14,630 nucleotides of DNA from Ignavibacteriaceae bacterium (GTDB taxonomy: Bacteria; Bacteroidota; Ignavibacteria; Ignavibacteriales; Ignavibacteriaceae), in the NCBI GenBank assembly GCA_013388525.1, contig JACAFA010000149.1, positions 1-14,630 on the forward strand. Direction: 5' to 3'. How positions within the stretch are numbered: position 1 is the stretch's first letter; each line of letters opens with the position of its first letter. The position numbers and the translations under genes were made by a program. A model generated the notes under the pieces. It worked only from the letters and a program-made list of their open reading frames with translations, was not told the origin of the DNA and ran no database searches. This document shows positions 1 to 7,361 of the stretch, one piece after another.

Positions 1-2902
1 CTTCGTGATAACCGGATTCCATTTCTCTGTCTACCAATGTTTCAACCAATTGCCCGACTGTGTTGTAAACATTTATTTTTACTCTACTCGCAACTGGCAG
101 AGCAAATTTAATTGTTGTTGAAGGATTAAATGGATTGGGATAGTTCTGCTCAAGTGAATAAACCAGTGGGATTTCAACTTCAACATTAATTTCTTCTGAA
201 TAAGTTACTGTTCCATCGAAATCAATCTGCTTTAGTCTGTAAATGTAATTTCCTGTTTCAAGTTTTGAATCAATGAACGAATATGATTTGGGTTCTGTGG
301 TTGTTCCGAAACCAGCTACATATCCAACATTCTGCCAGGTGCTGTTTTCAATCTGACTTTTACGAAGAATCTCGAACCCCTGGTTGTTGGTTTCGGTTGC
401 GGTTGTCCACTTCAAAAGAACTTCATCATTTTCAGATGTTGCAGTAAATGAACTGAGCTCGACAGGTACGATATAACCAAGAGTCAGGTTATCCCAGTAA
501 ATATAATCTATATTGAATGAATAGCCATCATAAGAAATTTCAAGTTGAGTGTTTTCAGCGCCCGAAGCCGGTGTTGTAAAATTCCCCGAGATAAGAGTTG
601 GACCGATATTTCCGGTCGGATTATTTTCTACGTATAAAGGAGTTGACGTTGTCCCGCCATCGTAAGTTACAGCAAGATTAACAATGCCGCTCGGGTTGGC
701 ATACCAATCAAGATAAAAATTAAAGGAAAAATTTATCTCTTGATCATTTGGTAAATTTATTGCCGAGGATCTGATCTTTGAAACACCAGTAAATGAAGGT
801 GTCCAGCTAAACCTTAGTTCGGGTACTGTTCCCCCGGCATTAGCAGAATTATTTACTGACCAGTTGGTCAGCCCCGCCGGTCCGACGACAGTCCAGTTAC
901 TCAAATTATTAAATGATTCCACCCACTGAACAAGGTTAGGATCCTGCATTGTTGTAAAAGTCCATACAGTTCCCGGTACAATGCAGGTATCATTCTTCCC
1001 TTTTACCTGCCAGCCATAAGTGGTGTTATATTCAAGCGGCTCAAAGGGAGCTAATGACAATGATGTAATTGGTGCACCATTATAAACTTGAACAAGATTT
1101 CCGGTTTCGCCAAACCAAACTTCTATTTGAGTTGCGCCAGCACCATTTGTCCACGTTGCTGTGTTTCCTGCAATCGGAACATTCACTGCACCGTTTACAG
1201 GGTTTGGATTTGATGCCGGATCTACAGGGCAAGGTGGTCCCATCTCAACAACCGGCATAGATGGATCACCCATCAGGTTATACATTTCAACATAACGCAA
1301 AGTTGTTGTTCCGGGTCCTATACCGCCGCCGTAATGATTAACAAGATAAATTTTGGCTTTATCGAACATTGGAGTAACTCTCGTCAAACCATCTTCAAAC
1401 ATTGCTTTAATTAAACGTCTTTCAAGAATATCGTCTTCATCCCAGTATGAATTAACAGAAGACCCATAAAAAGTAGAACCTCCGTTAGTTGTTCGCAACC
1501 ACGTTTCGCCAAAACATTCTGTTAGGTGATATGAACCGGTAACACAAGCGAATGAATAAACATATGGATACCAGGAATTAGTAAGGGATCTAACCTGTTG
1601 CTGACTCAATGGTGGTCCATCAGCCCAGGAAGTTTCTGATCCGTGCCCTGAGTAGATTGCAAAAACCTGGTTATCATTTAACGCATTAATTAATTGCAGG
1701 GTTGTTGCTCCATAAGTGTAAGTGTATAGCTTCAGATTTGTATATCCGGCAGGACCAAAGTACTGATCAATAATATAGTTGTGTGTTCCTTCTGTTATCT
1801 GCCAGTTATCCGTTGAAGACATATAAATATTTTTCTTCGTAAGTGTACCGATAAAATTTTCCATATAAACAGATTTATTAATTGCATTCTGCAGCTCAAT
1901 AGCATTGGCAACTGAAAATCTTCCAATGAAAGCATCAGCAAAATAATCTCCACCCTCAAGCTGTACATAATTGACATCCGTTTTAGGTGAACCTTCGCCC
2001 GAGCCTGTCCACGCAGGAATCTGTGCAACATCTCCGACTAAAAGAATATACTCGGGTTTTGTCGATGGATTATTATATCTCTGCTGAATAAAAGTTTTTA
2101 TCGCAGTAGTTGTTGTTCCCGTAGCATTTGTATTGAACATATCAACTTCAAAACCTTTACTGACCTTATGAGTAACAAACTGCTGCATTCCTGCTTCAAA
2201 AGACGGATCTGTTATGATTAAATATTTTGAAGCAGCGCGCGCAGAAGTCCATTCATAATTTATATAAACACTATTGAGGTATTGATTAAGGGAAGCTGAT
2301 TTATCAGTTACCGGTGTGACTGACTGACTGAGCAGAATATCAACTGAGCCTTTATTAATTGAAATCAGCTTATCATCTTTGGGACTATATCTGAAAGGAT
2401 AAAGTGTAATTGAAACTCCTTTAACTCCGGCAATGATGAATGGTTCAGACACCTGAACAAATGGTTGTTCCAGATTACCGGATGTATTGTAATAATCATT
2501 ATTAATTGTGAATGGTCTTTCCCCGATTGGATTTGATTTTTCCCACGGCATCTGAAAAGGATAAATTTTACTTTTCAGAATTCTTTCCGTTGAGATTATG
2601 TTTTTAACTTCAACTCCCGGTTGCAATTCCGCATAAGGAATAAAGAGATTAAATGATATTATCGGAAGAGCCGGTAAACCGACATCAGGAATAACTCCAT
2701 AATCCTGAATAATTAATTGAACATATTCATTTCCTTCGGCGTTAATGTTTTCTAATTGATATTGCGGTAAATAAAAATCAATATGATATCCTCCTGATGT
2801 TTTATAAAAACTTATGCCGTCCGGCAAAGATGCATAGGAGAAATCTGTAATTGAAGCAAAAGAAAAAATGAATAGTGATAGGAAAAAATATAAATTTTTC
2901 AT
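1..2902 (-). CDS. Gingipain-like C25 cysteine protease with T9SS sorting domain (C-terminus off the left edge)
   Basis: A secreted cysteine endopeptidase of family C25, probably exported by the type IX system and processed at the cell surface. The reading frame is open from ATG 2902 to the window edge (967 codons seen). Residues 1-24 form a signal peptide ending near SYA. A propeptide-like region precedes the catalytic domain at about 220-545. YSGHGSETSW holds the catalytic His420 and SFACVTGSY the catalytic Cys453; their 33-residue spacing equals that of H211/C244 in gingipain RgpB (from memory). Then come an Fn3-like region (about 555-645), a jelly-roll adhesion-like region (about 650-810) and the segment VPVELSSFTAT...WTTATETNNQGFEI that often precedes T9SS tails. 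NYPNPFNPSTTIKF starts at 920 and opens the sorting domain; its last few dozen residues are missing. The start has no clear Shine-Dalgarno. It is separate from the upstream hydrogen operon by 362 bp and no functional link is seen. Substrate unknown. Confidence 0.93.
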   Translation of the reverse strand, partial: MKNLYFFLSLFIFSFASITDFSYASLPDGISFYKTSGGYHIDFYLPQYQLENINAEGNEYVQLIIQDYGVIPDVGLPALPIISFNLFIPYAELQPGVEVKNIISTERILKSKIYPFQMPWEKSNPIGERPFTINNDYYNTSGNLEQPFVQVSEPFIIAGVKGVSITLYPFRYSPKDDKLISINKGSVDILLSQSVTPVTDKSASLNQYLNSVYINYEWTSARAASKYLIITDPSFEAGMQQFVTHKVSKGFEVDMFNTNATGTTTTAIKTFIQQRYNNPSTKPEYILLVGDVAQIPAWTGSGEGSPKTDVNYVQLEGGDYFADAFIGRFSVANAIELQNAINKSVYMENFIGTLTKKNIYMSSTDNWQITEGTHNYIIDQYFGPAGYTNLKLYTYTYGATTLQLINALNDNQVFAIYSGHGSETSWADGPPLSQQQVRSLTNSWYPYVYSFACVTGSYHLTECFGETWLRTTNGGSTFYGSSVNSYWDEDDILERRLIKAMFEDGLTRVTPMFDKAKIYLVNHYGGGIGPGTTTLRYVEMYNLMGDPSMPVVEMGPPCPVDPASNPNPVNGAVNVPIAGNTATWTNGAGATQIEVWFGETGNLVQVYNGAPITSLSLAPFEPLEYNTTYGWQVKGKNDTCIVPGTVWTFTTMQDPNLVQWVESFNNLSNWTVVGPAGLTNWSVNNSANAGGTVPELRFSWTPSFTGVSKIRSSAINLPNDQEINFSFNFYLDWYANPSGIVNLAVTYDGGTTSTPLYVENNPTGNIGPTLISGNFTTPASGAENTQLEISYDGYSFNIDYIYWDNLTLGYIVPVELSSFTATSENDEVLLKWTTATETNNQGFEILRKSQIENSTWQNVGYVAGFGTTTEPKSYSFIDSKLETGNYIYRLKQIDFDGTVTYSEEINVEVEIPLVYSLEQNYPNPFNPSTTIKFALPVASRVKINVYNTVGQLVETLVDREMESGYHE

Positions 2903-3264
2903 GATGACCCCATTGAAAGAGTGGATATTATAACTCTGCATAGCAGTTAATTTAAACTCACTTGTTAGATAGTAATTCTAAAATGTGACAGTAAAATTAA
3001 ATTAATAAAACTTTATATCCCTGTTTAATCATTAACAGTTGCCGGGAGTGAAGTAATTAAGATGTTATACGCTGCAGCAATTGCATAGATAGTGTCTGTA
3101 AAAAATTTCCTGAATTTAGCTGCTAACTGATGTTTTTACGAAGAGTTATTTGATTGGGGTAGATAATTTTTCAAAACGATACGATTTGCTGGTCGCTTTA
3201 AAATAAATCTTAAAAGTTTCTTTCAATCAATAGTTTTAATACTTCTTTGAAAAGAGAAACACTT
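2903..3264. other. Intergenic region between the hydrogen operon and the protease gene
   Basis: About 360 AT-rich bases without a convincing ORF or RNA gene. It should hold the end of the hydrogen operon transcript and the promoter of the protease gene. I looked for a strong GC hairpin followed by T residues after the stop at 3265 and did not find one; a weak A/T-only hairpin (AAATT-N5-AATTT, then T residues) lies on the minus strand near 3100-3120. Confidence 0.6.
2927..2956 (-). promoter_or_regulatory. Possible promoter of the C25 protease gene
   Basis: On the minus strand a perfect TATAAT (2932-2927) lies 24 bases before the ATG at 2902. A weak TTTAAA or TTAAAT sits 17-18 bases further upstream as a possible -35. 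The very short leader (about 15-20 bases) and poor -35 make this tentative; no TAnnTTTG element of the Bacteroidetes type was seen here. Confidence 0.3.
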
Positions 3265-4752
3265 TTACGCCGAATTAAGAGAGAAAGGCAGATAAATTCT
3301 GAAAGTTGTTCCTACTCCAAACTCAGATTCAACTTCAATTTTGCCTGAGTATGAATCAACTATCCGTTTGACGATTGATAAACCAAGTCCTGTTCCGCTG
3401 ATTGATTTTGTAAGTTCATTCTTTGCCCGGAAGAATTCTGAAAATAGTTTTTTCTTCTCTTCAGGTTTCAGCCCGATACCTGTGTCCTTTATTTCTGTTA
3501 TCAGATAGTCCTCTGACTTCGAAACAATAATTGAGATAGTACCGTTTTCCGTATTGTACTTGATTGCATTGCTGATAAGGTTTGTAAATATCCTGTTTAT
3601 TTCCTCATAATCAGCTTTGATACAGGCAGCACCACTTTGACAATTCAGAGAAACTGAAATTCCTTTTTTGTTAATATCAACCTGAAAAAGTTCGAGAACA
3701 GATTTTACAACTTCTTCAACACAGACCTGCCTGATTTCACGTTTAACAGTTTTCATTTCCATTCTTGAAATATCAAGCAAGTCGTTCACCATTTTCAAAA
3801 GCCCATCAAGTCTCATCTGAGAGCGGACGATGTAATCTTTCTGCTGTTCGTCTGTTAGTTTTATTTTATCATCTGTAATCAAATTAAGAAATCCGTAAAC
3901 AGCAGCGATTGGCGCTTTTAATTCGTGAGATACCATCGAGACAAATTGTGACTTCAGTAATTCAATCTTCTTCATTGCTGTTATGTTCCTGATAACAACG
4001 ACAACTCCGGCCAGAGATTTATCAGGATGCGGAATGGGAGAAGCGGTTGCTTCAACAAACAATTCACCGTGAGGTTTTACTTCCAGCTGGGATGAATAAG
4101 AACTTGGGTGATATTCTTTTTTATCGAGAATTTTATTTATCAGTTCCGCTATCTCAGGATGAAGTCTGCCAATTATTTTTTCCTCAATGAGAATTGATTC
4201 AAGATCAAGCAGTTTCAGTACCGCAGGATTATACAGAACAGCTTCACCTGCTTTATTTATTACAAGCACCCCATCATTGATTGAGTTTATGATTGTATTG
4301 AGTCTTGTCTTTTCAAAAGCTACTTCAAGTAAACGCTCTTCTCTTTCCTTCCGCCACTTTTCTGCTTCGAGATATATTTGTCTTGTCTGGTATCCTTCTT
4401 TAAGATTCTGAATTAATTCTTCGGGAGGAAATGGCTTGGGAATATAGCCGTGGGCACCAAGCCGTGTTGCTTCAACTGCTGTTTCGTAACTTGCATAAGC
4501 TGTTGCTATAAAACAGATTGTGTTGGGAAATTTTTGTTTTATCTTTTTGAGGACTTCAATGCCGTCAATATCCGGCATTTTTAAATCAATTACAGCAAGA
4601 TCGAATTCTGTTTCAGTTCCAAACTTAATTCCTTCAGCTCCGTTTTCTGCTGTTGTGACTTCATAGCTTTCCATTTCAAGCAAACGCTTAACACCCGTAC
4701 GTAACGCTTTTTCATCATCAACAACTAAAACTTTTGGTTTGTATATAGTCAT
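3265..4752 (-). CDS. REC-PAS histidine kinase (response regulator/kinase hybrid)
   Basis: A cytoplasmic phosphorelay protein of 495 residues. The N-terminal receiver domain (about 6-120) has the acidic pair D12/D13, phospho-acceptor D56 in VIDLKMP, T84 and K106 in the PKPF motif. A charged helical linker (about 125-150) leads to a PAS domain (about 150-262, INSINDGVLVINKAG). The kinase core follows: H-box SHELKAP with H276, N-box around N395 (NLISNAIKYN), G1 box DTGIG at 423 and G2 box GTGLGL at 453. No membrane segment or DNA-binding domain. A longer frame opens with GTG at 4815, but its first 21 codons are translated palindromic repeat, so ATG 4752 right before MTIYKPKVLVVDDE is preferred. 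As last gene of the operon it may receive phosphate or signals from the upstream Fe-S sensor kinase and pass them to an unlinked regulator; the partner is inferred. Confidence 0.9.
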   Translation of the reverse strand: MTIYKPKVLVVDDEKALRTGVKRLLEMESYEVTTAENGAEGIKFGTETEFDLAVIDLKMPDIDGIEVLKKIKQKFPNTICFIATAYASYETAVEATRLGAHGYIPKPFPPEELIQNLKEGYQTRQIYLEAEKWRKEREERLLEVAFEKTRLNTIINSINDGVLVINKAGEAVLYNPAVLKLLDLESILIEEKIIGRLHPEIAELINKILDKKEYHPSSYSSQLEVKPHGELFVEATASPIPHPDKSLAGVVVVIRNITAMKKIELLKSQFVSMVSHELKAPIAAVYGFLNLITDDKIKLTDEQQKDYIVRSQMRLDGLLKMVNDLLDISRMEMKTVKREIRQVCVEEVVKSVLELFQVDINKKGISVSLNCQSGAACIKADYEEINRIFTNLISNAIKYNTENGTISIIVSKSEDYLITEIKDTGIGLKPEEKKKLFSEFFRAKNELTKSISGTGLGLSIVKRIVDSYSGKIEVESEFGVGTTFRIYLPFSLNSA

Positions 4753-4764
4753 AATTTTATTATT

Positions 4765-4830
4765 GTCATTCTGAGGAGCGAAGCGACGAAGAATCTTTGG
4801 AGGTAGACTCTTCACTTCGTTCAGAGTGAC
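4765..4830. repeat. Palindromic intergenic repeat (GTCATTCTGA...TCAGAGTGAC)
   Basis: A 66-bp imperfect inverted repeat fills the gap between the response regulator and the last kinase. The outer arms gtcattctga (4765-4774) and tcagagtgac (4821-4830) pair with one G-T. The inner arms, around gcgaagcgacgaagaatct and agactcttcacttcgt, continue the pairing with small indels. It resembles a REP-like repeat that I recall as common in several bacterial genomes. In the transcript it would form a hairpin between two cistrons. Copy number in this genome cannot be seen here. Confidence 0.75.
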
Positions 4831-4838
4831 GATTCATA

Positions 4839-5246
4839 TCATTTTTCTTTCAATTCAAAAAAGCTTTCAAGCTTCTGAACAAAGTCATCAATTACTACGG
4901 GCTTGTTAACAATTGCATCTGCTTTAATCCATTCCTTTTCTTCATTCGTCGATGCACCGAACTTAAACCCAGTTTCATAAGTTGCTGAAGTTAGAATAAA
5001 AACGGGAATATGTTTTCCATGTTCATCCTTTTTTATTCTGTAGCAAAGCACAAAACCAGAATCGTGCTCTTCCATTATCAAATCAACAACGGCAGCATCG
5101 GGTTTGGTTTTCCTGAATAAATCCCAGCCTTCTTTTGAACTATTTGCAGTTATAACTTCATAACCCTTGGATTCAATTAATATTTTATTTTGTTCAAGAA
5201 GATCAAGATCATCATCAACTAAAAGTATTTTCTTTTTCTCATTCAT
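4839..5246 (-). CDS. Single-domain response regulator (CheY-like)
   Basis: A stand-alone receiver of 135 residues with no output domain. Visible residues: the acidic cluster D11-D13, phospho-acceptor D55 in AAVVDLIM, T86 in ILTSAT, and K115 in VNKPV. An insertion with several charged residues (about 98-110, NEEKEWIKAD) lies between beta-4 and the conserved lysine. Its ATG overlaps the stop of the Fe-S sensor kinase gene (ATGA, 5243-5246), so translation is likely coupled, and a GGAG lies about ten bases before the start. The overlap makes it the most likely phosphorylation partner of that kinase. Without an output domain it must act by protein contact or by handing phosphate on, possibly to the REC-PAS kinase encoded next; this is inference. 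Confidence 0.93.
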   Translation of the reverse strand: MNEKKKILLVDDDLDLLEQNKILIESKGYEVITANSSKEGWDLFRKTKPDAAVVDLIMEEHDSGFVLCYRIKKDEHGKHIPVFILTSATYETGFKFGASTNEEKEWIKADAIVNKPVVIDDFVQKLESFFELKEK

Positions 5247-7252
5247 AATGCTTTCGCTCCTTCAAGTATTTCATCTTTCTGATATGTCTGATGTTTTGGT
5301 AATGTTATCTTAAATGTAGTTCCTTTTCCGAGCTCACTTGTGAAGGTAATATTTCCTTTGTGCATTTTTATTATTCCGTAAGAAATTGCAAGTCCTAGCC
5401 CAGTTCCCTTACCGATATTTTTTGTTGTGAAGAATGGTGTAAAAACTTTACTCTGATTTTCTTTCGGTATTCCGTTACCTGTATCAGATATTTCAACAAT
5501 AAAATTATTCTGATCGGATAATATGTTGATAGTCAACTCTTTCTTTTCACTCTCGCTCATCGCTTCACAGGCATTTTTAATCACGTTGATGAAAACCTGT
5601 TTAAGTTGATCTTCATCGCCCGTCATTTTATATCCGTTTTTTAGAATATTAAACTTAAAATCAATGTCTCTGTATTCAGAATCGAAAGTGAAAGGTTTCA
5701 GAACTTCAGTAATTGATTCCGTCAAATCAAACTCTTTTAAATTCAGCTTTCCCTGCCTTGCAAAGTTTAAAAGATTTGAAACAATATTCTTACAGCGGTT
5801 AGCTTCCTCGACAATTAATTCAAGATCTTCGGTTCGCTGATCTTCATTATAAATTTTTTCTAAATCTTTTTTCAGCATTGAAGCATAAAGCAAAATTGTT
5901 CCAAGCGGATTATTGATTTCGTGTGCAACTCCTGCTGCAAGCTGTCCGATTGATGCAAGTTTTTCAGCAACTCTTAATTGTTCCTGTGTGTTGCTTAGAT
6001 TATCGTAAGCGTTTTTAAGTTCTTCAATAAGATAAGGCAGACACATTTCTTTTTCGGCGAGGTCCTTTGCTATTGCGACAGCATATTCTCTGCAAGTTGG
6101 GTAACCGCACGCACCGCAGTTCAGTTCATCTTTGGGAGTGAACTTTCCTGTTTGAGCAAGTATCTCTTTTATTTTTTCTTCGGACGGATACGGACGCCTC
6201 TGATTGTCAACTTTGAAACTCCTGTAAAGATTCAACTTTCTCGCATTATAAAGATTGCTTTTCCAAACTCTACGGTCAACGGTATTAATTTTTTCGTTAA
6301 TGTAGTTGATTACTTTTTCTCTGCGAGCGTAATAGTTAAGAGTTGTATCAATCGCGGGTCCGCTTATGCAGCCTTCGCAGAAAAGTATATCTGTAAACTT
6401 TGCATTGATATGATTGTTGGAAATTTCTTCAATTATTTCCAAAACCTTTTTCTTCCCTTCTACTACAATTATATCTTTTTCGAGAATATCATCAGTTACA
6501 TCTGTTGTCTTAAGCAAACCTCCCGCAAGAGGATATGCTTTGCCCATCATCGCATAAGGACCATCGAAGTCAGATTCTTCCAACTCATCCATATTGATCG
6601 ATTGATGATCAAACATTTCTTTCAGTTCGGTGAAGGTCAAAACAGAATCAATAACTCCCGAAACATCTTCATCCTTTGCTTCGTGTTTTTTTGCAACACA
6701 GGGACCGATGAAAACTATTTTTAAATCTTCATTCTGATTTTGCTTAAGGTATCTACCAAGTGCAATCATCGGTGAAACAACCTTAGCAAGATTCGGGACA
6801 AGTTCAGCATAATATTTCTGAATAAAACTAACTACTGCGGGACAAGCAGAGCTGATAATTGTTTTTTCTTTTTCGCTGCTAATAATGTCCATATAATTAT
6901 TTGCAATCAGGTCAGCACCAAAAGCAGTCTCAATTACCCGGGTAAAGCCAAGCTTTTTTAAAGCAGTTGGAACTTTTCCATAATTATCAGGAAATGAAGC
7001 GGCAAATGATGGTGCAACAATAGCAACTGCGTTATTTGTTTTCAGGAGTTCATAGGTGATATCAATTTCAGAAAAAATCTGTTTAGCATCCTGCGAGCAG
7101 ACTTTAACGCAATGTCCGCATGCAATGCATCTTTCTTCAATCACCTGTGCCTGTGCATCAATTACACGAATTGCAGATGAAGGACATTCTCTTACACAAG
7201 AGTAGCATCTTTTACATCTGTCTGATATTGTAGTTACTATTGCCTGGTTCAT
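5243..7252 (-). CDS. [FeFe]-hydrogenase-like sensor histidine kinase (putative H2/redox sensor)
   Basis: A cytoplasmic fusion of 669 residues. Two [4Fe-4S] ferredoxin motifs come first (C13/C16/C19/C23 and C42/C45/C48/C52). A [FeFe]-hydrogenase H-domain follows (about 75-320) with three recognisable but altered loops: SSACPAV (C137, with A136 where enzymes have the proton-transfer Cys), GPCVAKKHE (C185) and FCEGCISGP (C292, C295). Next is a PF04060-type Fe-S motif (C379, C382, C387, C404), a short coiled coil (about 405-435) and a kinase core: H444 in AAGVAHEINNPLG, N560, DTGNG at 590 and GKGTGLGL at 615. No PAS domain. The alanine replacement matches what is known of HydS-type sensory hydrogenases, and kinase-linked forms fall in group C of the usual [FeFe] classification. 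It follows hydA and overlaps the response regulator gene. H2 sensing is inferred; redox or Fe-S status are alternatives. Confidence 0.9.
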   Translation of the reverse strand: MNQAIVTTISDRCKRCYSCVRECPSSAIRVIDAQAQVIEERCIACGHCVKVCSQDAKQIFSEIDITYELLKTNNAVAIVAPSFAASFPDNYGKVPTALKKLGFTRVIETAFGADLIANNYMDIISSEKEKTIISSACPAVVSFIQKYYAELVPNLAKVVSPMIALGRYLKQNQNEDLKIVFIGPCVAKKHEAKDEDVSGVIDSVLTFTELKEMFDHQSINMDELEESDFDGPYAMMGKAYPLAGGLLKTTDVTDDILEKDIIVVEGKKKVLEIIEEISNNHINAKFTDILFCEGCISGPAIDTTLNYYARREKVINYINEKINTVDRRVWKSNLYNARKLNLYRSFKVDNQRRPYPSEEKIKEILAQTGKFTPKDELNCGACGYPTCREYAVAIAKDLAEKEMCLPYLIEELKNAYDNLSNTQEQLRVAEKLASIGQLAAGVAHEINNPLGTILLYASMLKKDLEKIYNEDQRTEDLELIVEEANRCKNIVSNLLNFARQGKLNLKEFDLTESITEVLKPFTFDSEYRDIDFKFNILKNGYKMTGDEDQLKQVFINVIKNACEAMSESEKKELTINILSDQNNFIVEISDTGNGIPKENQSKVFTPFFTTKNIGKGTGLGLAISYGIIKMHKGNITFTSELGKGTTFKITLPKHQTYQKDEILEGAKAL

Positions 7253-7277
7253 TTTACTCTCTGTGTTACTATGTGCT

Positions 7278-7355
7278 CTTAGTGCCTTAGTGGTGAAAAA
7301 AGAATTTTACCACTTAGACCTGCCTAACGGGCAGGCAGGCACTCAGGACACTAAG
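7278..7355. repeat. Nested palindromic repeat between hydA and the sensor kinase gene
   Basis: The left arm cttagtgccttagtggt (7278-7294) is complementary to a right arm split in two: accacttag (7309-7317) and gacactaag (7347-7355). The 29 bases between the halves hold a second perfect hairpin, cctgcc-taacg-ggcagg (7319-7335), plus a further caggc. This looks like one repeat inserted into another. It occupies most of the 109-bp gap and would fold in the transcript. Confidence 0.7.
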
Positions 7356-7361
7356 ATACTC

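Noticed and set aside
1069..2031. Short open frames on both strands within the protease gene
   Set aside because: The long minus frame is uninterrupted with correct motif order from 2902 to the edge, so these are shadow frames.
6152..6724. Plus-strand open frame of 190 codons
   Set aside because: It lies wholly opposite the sensor kinase gene, whose domain motifs are unmistakable; the plus-strand product has no recognisable motif and is rich in Phe, Ile and Tyr as expected from the antisense of AT-rich coding DNA.
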